Source: Streptococcus cuniculi (GTDB lineage: Bacteria; Bacillota; Bacilli; Lactobacillales; Streptococcaceae). Taken from it: 64,000 bases of DNA. Under the pieces are notes generated by a model. The model searched no databases. It was not told where the DNA came from and worked only from the letters and a program-made list of their open reading frames with translations. Shown one piece after another: positions 40,271-49,508 of this stretch. The DNA lies in contig NZ_MSJM01000005.1 of NCBI RefSeq assembly GCF_001921845.1, positions 124,001 to 188,000 on the forward strand, read 5' to 3'. A program made the position numbers and the translations under genes. The first letter of the stretch is position 1; every line of letters starts with the position of its first letter.

Positions 40271-41254
40271 ATGGCAAGTATTGAAGATGTTGCAAAAAAA
40301 GCAAAAGTATCTGTTACGACAGTGTCTCGAATGATGAACAATCATCCCTATGTATCAGACAAGACAAAAAAACGAATTCAGAAAGCGATGGAGGAGTTGA
40401 GCTATTTTCCCAATAGTGGTGCCCAGCAGTTACGTGGAAAAGGGACAAAATTGATTGGAGTAATTGTGTCTTATATCACGAATCCCTTTTTCTCTTATCT
40501 TGTTGCTAGTATCGAGAAAACGGCTACCGAAATGGGGTACCATTTAATCGTTTTACAGACCTTGCAAGACATAAAGAGAGAAGAGTTGTTCATTAACATG
40601 CTCAAAAAAAAGCAGCTGGACGGCTTGATTTCTACTTCCCTAGAGACGAATACAGAAGAAGTCTGTGAAATGGTAAGAAAAGGGGAGATTGTTCTCTGTA
40701 ATCGGAGCTTGATTCATCAGGATTTACCAATTGTTCAGATTGATGAAGCGAAGATTTCAGAAGAAGCAACCCTCCATTTATTTGAACGGGGTTATCAAAA
40801 AATCGCTTTTTGTCTGGGTGGGGAGACGCTACATCCAACGGATAATCGCTTTAAAGGATTTATGGCAGCCCATCTCCGTCAACATCAGGAGTTTAATCAG
40901 AATTTTTTCTTTAAAAATGTGAAGACCATTCAGCAAGGACGGGAACTTTTCCATATGGTGTCTGCTTTAACAGAAAGGCCAGATGCCTTATTTGCAAATA
41001 GTGATGAAGTGGCTGCAGGCTTTGTAGATGAAGCAATCTTACATGGTTGGAACATTCCGCAGGACATGGCTGTAATGGGCTTTGACGATCAACCAATTGC
41101 CAGCTTATTAACGCCCAAGCTCACGACTATCCGTCAGCCGATTGATGAAATGGGGCGTCAAGCCACTCTAGCATTGCTATCTCATCTCGAAAATCAGGAA
41201 TTTGAAATGCCTGCGCCTTTAAGAGCAGAGTTGATTATCCGATCTTCAACCTAA
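40271..41254 (+). CDS. malR: LacI-family maltose operon regulator MalR
   Basis: Repressor of the following maltodextrin genes. About 327 residues from ATG 40271, 6 nt after AGGAG (40260-40264); upstream ATG codons (40268, 40220) are less well placed. The LacI HTH is SIEDVAKKAKVSVTTVSRMMN at the N-terminus (cited: IEDVAKKAKVSVTTVSRMM), followed by a periplasmic-binding-like ligand domain with VMGFDDQPIASLLTPKLTTI. Its 5' neighbour is unrelated. Context defines it as MalR-like rather than CcpA. Confidence 0.88.
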   Translation: MASIEDVAKKAKVSVTTVSRMMNNHPYVSDKTKKRIQKAMEELSYFPNSGAQQLRGKGTKLIGVIVSYITNPFFSYLVASIEKTATEMGYHLIVLQTLQDIKREELFINMLKKKQLDGLISTSLETNTEEVCEMVRKGEIVLCNRSLIHQDLPIVQIDEAKISEEATLHLFERGYQKIAFCLGGETLHPTDNRFKGFMAAHLRQHQEFNQNFFFKNVKTIQQGRELFHMVSALTERPDALFANSDEVAAGFVDEAILHGWNIPQDMAVMGFDDQPIASLLTPKLTTIRQPIDEMGRQATLALLSHLENQEFEMPAPLRAELIIRSST

Positions 41255-41293
41255 GGTTGTTGGTCGGATATTTTTTTAAAAAAATTATATGAA

Positions 41294-41350
41294 AACGATT
41301 GACATAATGAAATCGTTATCATATAATGTATTCAAGATAAAACGCTTACA
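41294..41350 (+). promoter_or_regulatory. malX promoter, operator and cre box
   Basis: TTGACA (41299-41304), 17 nt, TATAAT (41322-41327): a perfect sigma-A promoter. An inverted repeat AACGATT (41294-41300) / AATCGTT (41311-41317) overlaps the -35, suiting MalR. The cre box ATAAAACGCTTACA (41337-41350; on the other strand TGTAAGCGTTTTAT) lies just after the start point. Confidence 0.8.
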
Positions 41351-41402
41351 GAGATACCGTAGAAGATGTGAGAAAATCTTCAACAATGAAAAGGAGTTTA
41401 AG

Positions 41403-42620
41403 ATGAAGAAAATCACCTTGTTAGCGGCAACAGTTGTTGCCAGCACTATGTTGTTTGCTTGTGGCTCTAAGGAAACAAGCATGTCAGATTCAAAAGATAG
41501 TCTGAATCTGAAACTTTGGGTTGATCCAGGTTCTGCTGAATTTTATTCAAAATTAGTGGATCAATATAAAGAAGAAAATAACATTAAATATACGATTGAA
41601 GTGGTGGAATCTGACACAGGTAAAGCCCAAGAAAATATAAAAAAAGATCCAGAAGCAGCAGCCGATGTCTTTAGCATGCCTCATGATCAATTAGGTCAAC
41701 TAGTTGAAGCAGGAGTTGTTTATGAAAATACTAAGTATGCAGATAGAATCTCTGAAGAGAATACAGAATTAGCTGTTCAAGCAGCCACCTATAAAGGAAA
41801 AATGTATGGTTACCCATATGGCGTAGAGTCTCTCATGCTGTATTATGATAAAACAAAACTAACTGAAAATGATATTCAAACATTTGAAACGTTAACAGCG
41901 AAAGCTAAATTTGGTGGTAATTTTGAAGAAGATGGCGCTGCTTATTTCTTAGCTCCTCTCTTTGTATCAAATGATTGTTATTTGTATGGAGAAGATGGAG
42001 AGGATCCAAGCGGTACAACTTTCAATACAGAACAGGGTGTAAATGTTTTAAAATGGATTGCAGCCCAAGGCAAGAATGATAATGTGGTTCAGGCAAATGC
42101 TGATTTATTAAGTCAGTTGGAAGAAGGGAAAATTGCTGCAGTAGTGTCAGGGCCATGGGGATACAAGAATATTAAAGAGATCCTCGGCGACCGTTTCGCT
42201 GTAGCCCAATATCCGAAAACTAATTTCGGAAATGGAGAGAAACAAATGAAACCATTCTTAGGGGTTAAGTTATACAGTGTGAACGCAAGCACAGCTCACC
42301 CACTAGAAGCAATGGCATTAGCAAATTTCCTTTCTAGTACAGAAGCGCAGAAAAAAACATTTAACGATTTGGGTACAATTCCAAGCAATCTATCTCTGCA
42401 ACATTCTAAAGAAGTTTTAGCAGACCCAATGGCTAGTGTTGTGGTGACAACCTCTCTACCAGAGAATTCTGTATTAATGCCTAAAATTCCAGAAATGGTC
42501 ACATTTTGGCCAGCGTCTTTAGCAACGATAAGTGATGCTTATAAAGGAAATTTGTCAGAATCTGATATGAAGTCTAAACTAGATCAATTAGTGAAAGATA
42601 CGTCAGTCGTTGCGAAATAA
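41403..42620 (+). CDS. malX: Maltose/maltodextrin ABC transporter binding lipoprotein
   Basis: Extracellular solute-binding lipoprotein that delivers maltodextrins to MalFG. About 405 residues from ATG 41403 (MKKITLLAATVVASTMLFAC), after AAAGGAG; the longer frame upstream includes promoter sequence. A lipobox LFAC puts the Cys near residue 20. The CUT1 binding domain follows (LNLKLWVDPGSAEFY, AAVVSGPWGYKNIKE). Downstream is a hairpin and the permease genes. Also called MalE in other nomenclature. Confidence 0.92.
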   Translation: MKKITLLAATVVASTMLFACGSKETSMSDSKDSLNLKLWVDPGSAEFYSKLVDQYKEENNIKYTIEVVESDTGKAQENIKKDPEAAADVFSMPHDQLGQLVEAGVVYENTKYADRISEENTELAVQAATYKGKMYGYPYGVESLMLYYDKTKLTENDIQTFETLTAKAKFGGNFEEDGAAYFLAPLFVSNDCYLYGEDGEDPSGTTFNTEQGVNVLKWIAAQGKNDNVVQANADLLSQLEEGKIAAVVSGPWGYKNIKEILGDRFAVAQYPKTNFGNGEKQMKPFLGVKLYSVNASTAHPLEAMALANFLSSTEAQKKTFNDLGTIPSNLSLQHSKEVLADPMASVVVTTSLPENSVLMPKIPEMVTFWPASLATISDAYKGNLSESDMKSKLDQLVKDTSVVAK

Positions 42621-42647
42621 TACGAAAATCATATAGTGGGAGACAGT

Positions 42648-42692
42648 CTATCTCACAAAGTTCACTGATACCACGTGCGCCTTGTGAGATAG
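42648..42692 (+). terminator. Intercistronic hairpin between malX and malF
   Basis: CTATCTCACAA (42648-42658) and TTGTGAGATAG (42682-42692) form a perfect 11-bp stem with a 23-nt loop. No U-run follows. As in other sugar-binding-protein operons it may stabilise the malX message or allow partial termination, so that malX is made in excess over the permeases. Confidence 0.6.
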
Positions 42693-42729
42693 TTGTATTT
42701 ATCAATGAGGATAGGTTGAGGATGGGGAA

Positions 42730-44076
42730 ATGAAGAGAGTAAAGATAAATCCTAAATGGACTAACTTTCTAAGGAATGCAACAATAGGAGAAAAGTTGTC
42801 TTTTTTAGTTATGGGGTCGGCTCATTTGCATAATCGACAATTTGTTAAAGGGTTGCTGTATATAGTTACTCAAGTCTTTTTTGTTTATTGGTTCATTACA
42901 AGAGGGATACCAGCGATGATAGGTCTTGTTACATTAGGAACAGAGACACAAGGCTGGAAGTTTGATGAAGAGCTAGGGATTAATGTAAAAGTGGCTGGTG
43001 ATAATTCGATGCTTTTCCTCATTTACGGTATTGCAACACTTGTTTTGTTGGGAATCTTTTTTGTGATATATATTAGAAACATCAAAGAAGCCCAGGAATT
43101 ATATTTCAAAAGAGTTCATCAAGAGCATATTCCAAATATTAAAGAAGAATTAGCGTCCCTACTAAATGAAAAATTCCATGTAACATTAATGGGATTTCCG
43201 ATACTTGGAATTCTTATTTTTACAGTCATTCCTCTGTTTTACATGATTCTATTAGCTTTTACCAACTTTGATCATAATCATTTACCTCCAAAGAGCCTAT
43301 TTGATTGGGTTGGGATTAGCAATTTTGGAAGTATTTTGAATGGACGTATTTCCAATACATTCTTTCCAGTATTTACTTGGACACTAATTTGGGCTTTTTT
43401 TGCAACAGTAACGAGTTTCTTTTTTGGGGTCTTGCTGGCCATTTGGATTAATTCTAAAAATATTAAAGGCAAAAAAGTTTACAGAACCTTATTTGTCTTG
43501 ACCATGGCAGTTCCTCAATTCATTTCTTTATTGATTATGCAAAATATGTTCCATGCATCTGGCCCAATTAATGCCTATTTAATGAATCTACACTTGATTT
43601 CTGCTCCAATTCCATTTTTAACAGATGCCGTAATGGCTAAAATATTTGTTATCCTTATTAATATGTGGGTTGGAATTCCGGCAACTATGCTGGTTTCGAC
43701 AGGGATTATTATCAATTTACCAACAGAACAACTAGAAGCGGCAACAATAGATGGTGCTAGTAAATTTCAGATTTTTAGGTACATCACATTTCCGCAAATT
43801 CTATTTGTTATGGCTCCTAGTCTCATTCAGCAATTTATCGGAAATATTAACAATTTTAATGTGATTTATCTATTGACAGGCGGAGGACCTTTGAATAGTG
43901 ATTTTTATGGTGCAGGAGAGACGGATTTACTGGTTACGTGGTTATATAAGTTGACTGTAGAAGTAGCAGATTATAATTTAGCGTCTGTAATAGGAATCAT
44001 TATTTTCGTACTAAGTGCGGTTGTTTCTCTTATTGCTTACAACAAAGTAAATGCCTATCAACGTCAAGGGGGATAA
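42730..44076 (+). CDS. malF: Maltodextrin ABC transporter permease MalF
   Basis: Membrane permease subunit (called MalC in pneumococcal nomenclature). 448 residues: an N-terminal extension with several hydrophobic segments, then the ABC permease domain with the EAA loop LEAATIDGASKFQIFRYITFP near residue 340 (cited: EAATIDGASKFQIFRY). GTTGAGGATGGGGAA before ATG. Followed by malG after a single base. Confidence 0.93.
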   Translation: MKRVKINPKWTNFLRNATIGEKLSFLVMGSAHLHNRQFVKGLLYIVTQVFFVYWFITRGIPAMIGLVTLGTETQGWKFDEELGINVKVAGDNSMLFLIYGIATLVLLGIFFVIYIRNIKEAQELYFKRVHQEHIPNIKEELASLLNEKFHVTLMGFPILGILIFTVIPLFYMILLAFTNFDHNHLPPKSLFDWVGISNFGSILNGRISNTFFPVFTWTLIWAFFATVTSFFFGVLLAIWINSKNIKGKKVYRTLFVLTMAVPQFISLLIMQNMFHASGPINAYLMNLHLISAPIPFLTDAVMAKIFVILINMWVGIPATMLVSTGIIINLPTEQLEAATIDGASKFQIFRYITFPQILFVMAPSLIQQFIGNINNFNVIYLLTGGGPLNSDFYGAGETDLLVTWLYKLTVEVADYNLASVIGIIIFVLSAVVSLIAYNKVNAYQRQGG

Positions 44077-44077
44077 T

Positions 44078-44914
44078 ATGAAGAGTAAAAAATCAGGTTG
44101 GCTGAGCAACGTTTTATTATTAATGACAGCAGCTCTATGGACATTTCCTATTTTCTGGATTGTATTGACATCGTTTCGATCAGAAGGCGGGCAGTTTGTA
44201 TCGTACATTTTACCTAAGTCATTTACCTTAAAGCATTATCAGTTTTTGTTTTCGAATAATAGTAGCTATCCGTTTGTCAGGTGGTTCACTAATACCTTGA
44301 TTGTTTCGATTGCATCTTGTATCTTAAGCACTTTGATTACCGTTTCGATGGCTTATAGCCTATCGAGATTACGATTTAAATTACGGGAAAAGTTTTTGAA
44401 GCTAGCTTTAGTATTAAATATGTTTCCTGGCTTTATGAGTATGATTGCAATCTATTATTTATTGAAAGCGTTAAATCTCACCCAAAGTCTATTTGCCTTA
44501 GTTCTAGTATATTCCTCTGGTGCTGCCTTGGCTTTTTACATAGCAAAGGGGTTCTTTGATACAATACCATTATCATTGGATGAATCAGCGATGATTGACG
44601 GTGCCTCTAAGTTTCATATCTTTACTCGTATAACGATACCCTTGTCAAAACCAATCATTGTGTATACGGCTTTACAAGCCTTTATCTCTCCGTGGATGGA
44701 CTTCATCTTTGCAAAAATTATTATGGGAGATAAAGTCGATCACTATACAGTAGCAATTGGTCTATACTCGATGATGACAAGGGACAATGCAGATTATTTG
44801 TTTATGGCATTTACGGCAGGTTGTGTACTCATTGCAGTCCCGATCACGGTCTTGTTTATCTATTTACAAAAATATTATGTTGAAGGAATTACAGGAGGAG
44901 CTGTTAAAGGATGA
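44078..44914 (+). CDS. malG: Maltodextrin ABC transporter permease MalG
   Basis: Second permease subunit (pneumococcal MalD). About 278 residues from ATG 44078, one base after the malF stop, with AAGGGGG as RBS. EAA-loop DESAMIDGASKFHIFTRITIP near residue 180 (cited: DESAMIDGASKFHIF) contacts the ATPase. Overlaps the next gene by 4 nt (ATGA). No ATPase is encoded in the locus; MsmK (37823-38956) is the probable partner. Confidence 0.93.
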   Translation: MKSKKSGWLSNVLLLMTAALWTFPIFWIVLTSFRSEGGQFVSYILPKSFTLKHYQFLFSNNSSYPFVRWFTNTLIVSIASCILSTLITVSMAYSLSRLRFKLREKFLKLALVLNMFPGFMSMIAIYYLLKALNLTQSLFALVLVYSSGAALAFYIAKGFFDTIPLSLDESAMIDGASKFHIFTRITIPLSKPIIVYTALQAFISPWMDFIFAKIIMGDKVDHYTVAIGLYSMMTRDNADYLFMAFTAGCVLIAVPITVLFIYLQKYYVEGITGGAVKG

Positions 44915-46575
44915 AAAAATGGTGGCATAGTGCAGTTGGATATCAAATTTATCCTAAAAGTTTTCAAGACAGTAATGGAGATGGCATAGGAGATATAAAG
45001 GGAATTATTTCGCGCTTACCGTATTTAAAAGAACTAGGCATTTCTGTTATATGGCTTAGTCCAATCAATCAATCTCCAATGAAAGATCATGGGTATGACA
45101 TTTCTGACTATTATCACATTGATCCTAGTTTTGGAAGTGACGAGGATTTTGAGAATCTTATCACGGAGGCTAAAAAGTATGACATTCGTATTCTGTTAGA
45201 TTTAGTCATCAATCATACTTCAGTCAAACATGAGTGGTTTCAAAAGGCGTTAGCAGATTTAGATAGCCCTTATGCAGATTATTACATGATTCGTGAGGGG
45301 AATGGAAATCTTCCTCCTAATAACTGGCGTTCAATGTTTGGTGGAAGTGCTTGGGAAAGAATAGAGGGGACCAATAAGTATTACCTTCACTTGTTTACTG
45401 TTGATCAACCAGACTTAAATTGGGAAAATCCTAAACTTCGCAAGGAATTGTATCATATCATACAATTTTGGCTAAATAAGGGGGTTGCAGGTTTTAGGAT
45501 TGATGCCATTGCTCATATCAAAAAAGTCTTTGATGCTGCTATGAAAGAAGCAGATGGTCCAGATGGTTTAGCTGAAGACTTTGAACATTATCGAAATGCC
45601 AAAGGAATCGAACAGTTCTTGGCAGAGATGAGAGATCAAGCATTTGCGGGTCAAGACATTTTGACAATTGCTGAAATGGATGTACCTAATCCGAATGATT
45701 GGGTAGAGTTTTTTGGAGATAACGGTTATTTCTCCTCTATTTTTGATTTTTACCATACTATTTATAATGTTCAATCAGAAGAATTTAAAGATAGGCCAGT
45801 AGAACTAGTTGAAAAATTAAAAGAAAGAGCCTTTGAAAAACAAACTTTGGCGCATAACAAGGTCTTTTTTACTAATTTTATTGAAAATCATGACCTGCCA
45901 AGATCACCAGAGAGACTGATTCCAAAAGAAGAGATTCATTTTTATAGTAAATCCTTGCTGGCGGTGCACTATTTCTTTTTGAGAGGCATTCCTGTAGTCT
46001 ACCAAGGACAAGAAATCGGAATGCAAGACTACCCAAAAAACAGTATTTCTGAATATATTGATTTAGCAACACATAATAAATACCAAGAATATCTACTGCG
46101 TGGAAAAAGTCCTGAAGAAGCATTGTCACAAATTAACATCGAAAATAGGGAAAATAGCCGGACTCCGTTTCAATGGTCCACAGATCAGAATGCTGGTTTT
46201 ACAGAGGGAGAACCTTGGTTTGAGGTAAATCCTAACTACGTTGATATTAACTATGAAAAACAAGAACAGGACGCAGATTCGTTATTGAACTTTTACAAAC
46301 GACTCATAAAAGTAAGACGAAATATAGAATATGAGGATGTCTTTGTATACGGTCGAACACTACAGTTATTTAAGGAAGTCAAAGGCTGTTTCGCATATAA
46401 GCGTCAATTGGGAGACAAAGAAGTGACGGTTATCTGTAATTTCACAAATCAGTCCTTAACTATTGACTATGAATACGATGCAGCTACTCAGATACTGATG
46501 AATAATTACAAAAATATTCAATATACGCAAGGGCTTCTTTCCTTAAATCCTTATCAGGCGATAGTGATAGGGTAG
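44911..46575 (+). CDS. GH13 alpha-glucosidase (oligo-1,6-glucosidase/dextran glucosidase type)
   Basis: Cytoplasmic glucosidase, 554 residues, GH13. Conserved regions: DLVINHTS (I), GFRIDAIAHI (II, nucleophile Asp), EMDVPN (III, acid/base Glu) and FIENHDLPR (IV). GWP-type specificity for alpha-1,6 bonds depends on a Val after region II residues that I cannot settle. It hydrolyses short malto- or isomalto-oligosaccharides brought in by MalXFG. Overlaps malG by 4 nt. Visibly more AT-rich than its neighbour paralogue (18 of 60 against 24 of 60 G+C in the homologous N-terminal stretch). Confidence 0.92.
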   Translation: MKKWWHSAVGYQIYPKSFQDSNGDGIGDIKGIISRLPYLKELGISVIWLSPINQSPMKDHGYDISDYYHIDPSFGSDEDFENLITEAKKYDIRILLDLVINHTSVKHEWFQKALADLDSPYADYYMIREGNGNLPPNNWRSMFGGSAWERIEGTNKYYLHLFTVDQPDLNWENPKLRKELYHIIQFWLNKGVAGFRIDAIAHIKKVFDAAMKEADGPDGLAEDFEHYRNAKGIEQFLAEMRDQAFAGQDILTIAEMDVPNPNDWVEFFGDNGYFSSIFDFYHTIYNVQSEEFKDRPVELVEKLKERAFEKQTLAHNKVFFTNFIENHDLPRSPERLIPKEEIHFYSKSLLAVHYFFLRGIPVVYQGQEIGMQDYPKNSISEYIDLATHNKYQEYLLRGKSPEEALSQINIENRENSRTPFQWSTDQNAGFTEGEPWFEVNPNYVDINYEKQEQDADSLLNFYKRLIKVRRNIEYEDVFVYGRTLQLFKEVKGCFAYKRQLGDKEVTVICNFTNQSLTIDYEYDAATQILMNNYKNIQYTQGLLSLNPYQAIVIG

Positions 46576-46645
46576 GTTTGAAATGAGTTTTTTATAAGGA
46601 ATCGTGATACAAACGTAGACATTAGAATATAGAAAGAGGATGAAC

Positions 46646-48310
46646 ATGGAAAAAGATTGGTGGAAAGGGAAGATTGCCTATCAAATCTATCCGAAGAGTT
46701 TCAATGATAGCAATCATGACGGCATCGGTGATTTAAAGGGGATTACGCAGAAGTTGGACTATCTCAAGGACTTGGGCATTGAGATTTTGTGGCTATCTCC
46801 AGTCTACAAGAGCCCCTTTGTAGATCAGGGGTATGATATTGCGGATTACTATGCGATTGATCCGATTTTTGGGACCATGGAGGATATGGACGAGCTGATT
46901 GCTGAAGCCAAAGCACGTGGGATATCTATCATCATGGACTTGGTGGTCAATCACTGCTCAGACCAGCATGAGTGGTTTCAAAAAGCCTTGGCTGATCCCG
47001 ATGGGGAATACGCTGACTATTTTTACTTTATCGAAAGCGATACGGAGCCGAGTAACTGGCGGAGCTACTTTGGTGGCAGCGTTTGGGAAAAGGTACCCAA
47101 TTCAACTAAGTACTACCTCCATTCCTTCCACAAGGCACAGCCAGACTTGAACTGGCAAAATCCTCGCCTGCGCCAAGAAATCTACGACATGATCAACTGG
47201 TGGTTGAAAAAAGGGATTGCAGGTTTTCGGATTGATGCCATTATCAATATCAAAAAAGACTTGTCTTGGACCTCTCTTCCCGCTGATCAGGAAGATGGTT
47301 TGGTGGCGGTTCAGGCTGCCCTTGCTAATGCTCAGCCGATTGAGCCTTTCCTGCGGGAATTAACAGAGCAGACCTTTGATAAATACAATGCCTTCACAGT
47401 TGGGGAAGTATTTGATGAAACAGAGGAGGAATTGCAGTTCTTCATCGGAGAAAATGGAGTCTTCTCTTCTATCTTTGATTTCAAACAGGCGATTTTAGGG
47501 CAAAAAGGCAATGGCTGGCATGATTTTGACGAGCCAACAGCAGAAGATATAAAAAAGAGCATTTTCCAAGTGCATGAGCGGACGGACAAAATCGGTGTGT
47601 TATCGACGATTATTGAAAATCACGATGAGGCGCGTGGAGCATCGCACTTTATTCCTCACGCTGATGTGGATACAGCCAGCAAGAAGTGCCTTGCGACCAT
47701 TGCCCTCTTGCGTAAAGGGATCCCGTTCATCTACCAAGGGCAAGAAATTGGCATGGAAAATCAGTATTTTGAGGCAATTGAAGATTATGATGATATTAGT
47801 ACCATCAACGGTTATCAGGTGGCCTTAAAGGACGGTCTGTCTGAAGAAGAAGCGCTTGCTGTGATTGGAAAATATAGCCGTGACAATGCTAGAACACCGA
47901 TGCAATGGACCGACGACACCTATCTGGGTTTTTCAGATGTCAAGCCTTGGTTGATGAGTCAGCAGCCAAATCGCACCATCAATGTTGCGGAGCAGGAAAA
48001 TAATCCTCAGTCTGTCTTGCATTACTATCGTGCCCTTACAGGCTTGTACCGACATGACACCTATGGTAGTAGTTTGAGATATGGTGCCTTTCATCCGCTA
48101 TTTGAAGAGGTCGAAAATGTCATTGCCTACGAACGCCGTGGGGAGAGACGTGTGCAGGTTCTGACCAATTTCCAAGCCAAAGCTCAAACGCTTCAGCTTT
48201 CACAACCAATAGAAGAAGTCCTCTTGAACAATCTAGAAGTGTTGGACTTGGATAAAGATGATTGCCTGACCTTAGCACCTTATCAAGCAGTTGTGATTGC
48301 TGTATCATAA
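46646..48310 (+). CDS. GH13 alpha-glucosidase, second paralogue
   Basis: About 554 residues, closely similar in layout to the preceding glucosidase (DLVVNHCS, GFRIDAIINI, GEVFDE, IIENHDEARGASHF). The start is ATG 46646, 6 nt after AGAGG (46635-46639). Insertions around residues 195-215 differ from the neighbour. The alternative start ATG 46640 is inside the RBS. Likely dextran glucosidase (DexB)-like, cleaving alpha-1,6 or alpha-1,4 ends of imported oligosaccharides. Base composition is like the rest of the chromosome, unlike the gene before it. Confidence 0.9.
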   Translation: MEKDWWKGKIAYQIYPKSFNDSNHDGIGDLKGITQKLDYLKDLGIEILWLSPVYKSPFVDQGYDIADYYAIDPIFGTMEDMDELIAEAKARGISIIMDLVVNHCSDQHEWFQKALADPDGEYADYFYFIESDTEPSNWRSYFGGSVWEKVPNSTKYYLHSFHKAQPDLNWQNPRLRQEIYDMINWWLKKGIAGFRIDAIINIKKDLSWTSLPADQEDGLVAVQAALANAQPIEPFLRELTEQTFDKYNAFTVGEVFDETEEELQFFIGENGVFSSIFDFKQAILGQKGNGWHDFDEPTAEDIKKSIFQVHERTDKIGVLSTIIENHDEARGASHFIPHADVDTASKKCLATIALLRKGIPFIYQGQEIGMENQYFEAIEDYDDISTINGYQVALKDGLSEEEALAVIGKYSRDNARTPMQWTDDTYLGFSDVKPWLMSQQPNRTINVAEQENNPQSVLHYYRALTGLYRHDTYGSSLRYGAFHPLFEEVENVIAYERRGERRVQVLTNFQAKAQTLQLSQPIEEVLLNNLEVLDLDKDDCLTLAPYQAVVIAVS

Positions 48311-48355
48311 GGTTGTAAAAGTATTCTAATCGGTTGAAAACAACTATTAAGGTAG

Positions 48356-48385
48356 AAAAAACGGGCTGCTTCTAGCCCGTTTTAA
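48356..48385 (+). terminator. Terminator of the maltodextrin locus
   Basis: AAAACGGGCT, loop GCTTCT, AGCCCGTTTT, T-run. Confidence 0.9.
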
Positions 48386-48509
48386 CTTGCTATTAAGCTC
48401 CTCTTCTCATGCTTATAAATACAGACGAAAATCAGATGAAGCGTAGGAGATGGTGAGACCTGTTTGATATGATAAAAGGAGAAAAATCCCAAAAGGAGCA
48501 AGAACAGAT

Positions 48510-49355
48510 ATGAGATTGAAATTCAAACCCTTAGTCGCTCTATGTGCCGTTTTCTTAGTTGGTTGTCAGGCAACCTCAAAAACTGAGACAAAACAAGAAA
48601 CAACACCTCGTTACCGCTACCACAATGTTGTCACAGAAAAAAGTGCAGCAGATTTTCAGAAAGATTTACAAGAACTTGGCGTTCCAAATGAGAACTGGCA
48701 AGCCCTATCTCCCTTTATAGATAGCTACCACCAGGCAAATCAATCCTATGAAAAAGTCGCTAAAGACTGGACAACCATGAAGATTGGACAAGATGCGAAC
48801 ACCTTTACCACTACCATGGAAGAAGCAGAGTACAAGGAAAAACTCAGTCATTTTCCAAAAGACTTGAACTGTCGCCAAACAGCCTTTCTTCTCTTGCGCT
48901 CTCTCTTGACCTATGATACTGATAAGGTGAAATCTCTTCCAGAACACCTAGAGTTTCAGGCTTTGAAGAAGGAAGATGCGAGCTTTACGGAGGCAGAAAG
49001 TCAGCTATATAGCCTCTTATTTAATGACAATCCAAGCTATAAGTCTGTGGCTGATTTGACCAAGGCTTGGAAGGAAGCAGGGCTTCGCTTCTCCGACAAA
49101 CTTCGCTTGCTTTCAGCGGTGCAGAACGTAGAGGGCGCGGTTGTCAGTATGCACGTTGGCTTGGCTTATGAAAAGGACGGAAAAGTCTATTTCTTTGAAA
49201 AGATGGATCCAGCTCTCCCCTATCGACTCAGTGAATTCCAGTCTTGGAAAGAGTTACAAGAGCATTTATTGAATGGACGTTTCCAAATGTTTAAAGAGCA
49301 GATTACTCTCCTAGCCAATGACCAAAATGTCTCTGAACTCGCAAAAGCCAAGTAG
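48510..49355 (+). CDS. DUF4300-like lipoprotein
   Basis: A 281-residue predicted lipoprotein: signal peptide with lipobox LVGC (Cys at residue 19), then a linker and a soluble domain with DLNCRQTAFLLLRSLLTYD and MHVGLAYEKDGKVYFFEKMDP. The pattern agrees with DUF4300 proteins of streptococci, function unknown. The paired Cys/His (DLNCR, HVGLAY) give a weak NlpC/P60-like feel, but I cannot support a catalytic assignment. ATG 48510 after AAAAGGAGCAAG. Single gene between two terminators. Confidence 0.8.
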   Translation: MRLKFKPLVALCAVFLVGCQATSKTETKQETTPRYRYHNVVTEKSAADFQKDLQELGVPNENWQALSPFIDSYHQANQSYEKVAKDWTTMKIGQDANTFTTTMEEAEYKEKLSHFPKDLNCRQTAFLLLRSLLTYDTDKVKSLPEHLEFQALKKEDASFTEAESQLYSLLFNDNPSYKSVADLTKAWKEAGLRFSDKLRLLSAVQNVEGAVVSMHVGLAYEKDGKVYFFEKMDPALPYRLSEFQSWKELQEHLLNGRFQMFKEQITLLANDQNVSELAKAK

Positions 49356-49385
49356 TCAGTGTGTAGCATTCTTCAAGAATAAGAT

Positions 49386-49418
49386 AAAAATCACTATCCT
49401 AGGGTAGTGATTTTTATT
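49386..49418 (+). terminator. Terminator of the DUF4300 gene
   Basis: AAAAATCACTATCC, self-complementary centre, GGGTAGTGATTTTT. Confidence 0.88.
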
Positions 49419-49473
49419 TTCGGAAAATAGTCTCAATCCCTAGTAAAGGTCTGAAAGCAAGTGATAAAGTTTA

Positions 49474-49508
49474 TTGGCAAATGTCATTGGAACTGTTATA
49501 ATAAAACT
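49474..49508 (+). promoter_or_regulatory. rlmB promoter, predicting a leaderless mRNA
   Basis: TTGGCA (49474-49479), 17-nt spacer, TATAAT (49497-49502). The ATG of rlmB is at 49509, seven bases beyond the -10, i.e. at the expected transcription start. No Shine-Dalgarno sequence is present. Confidence 0.75.
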
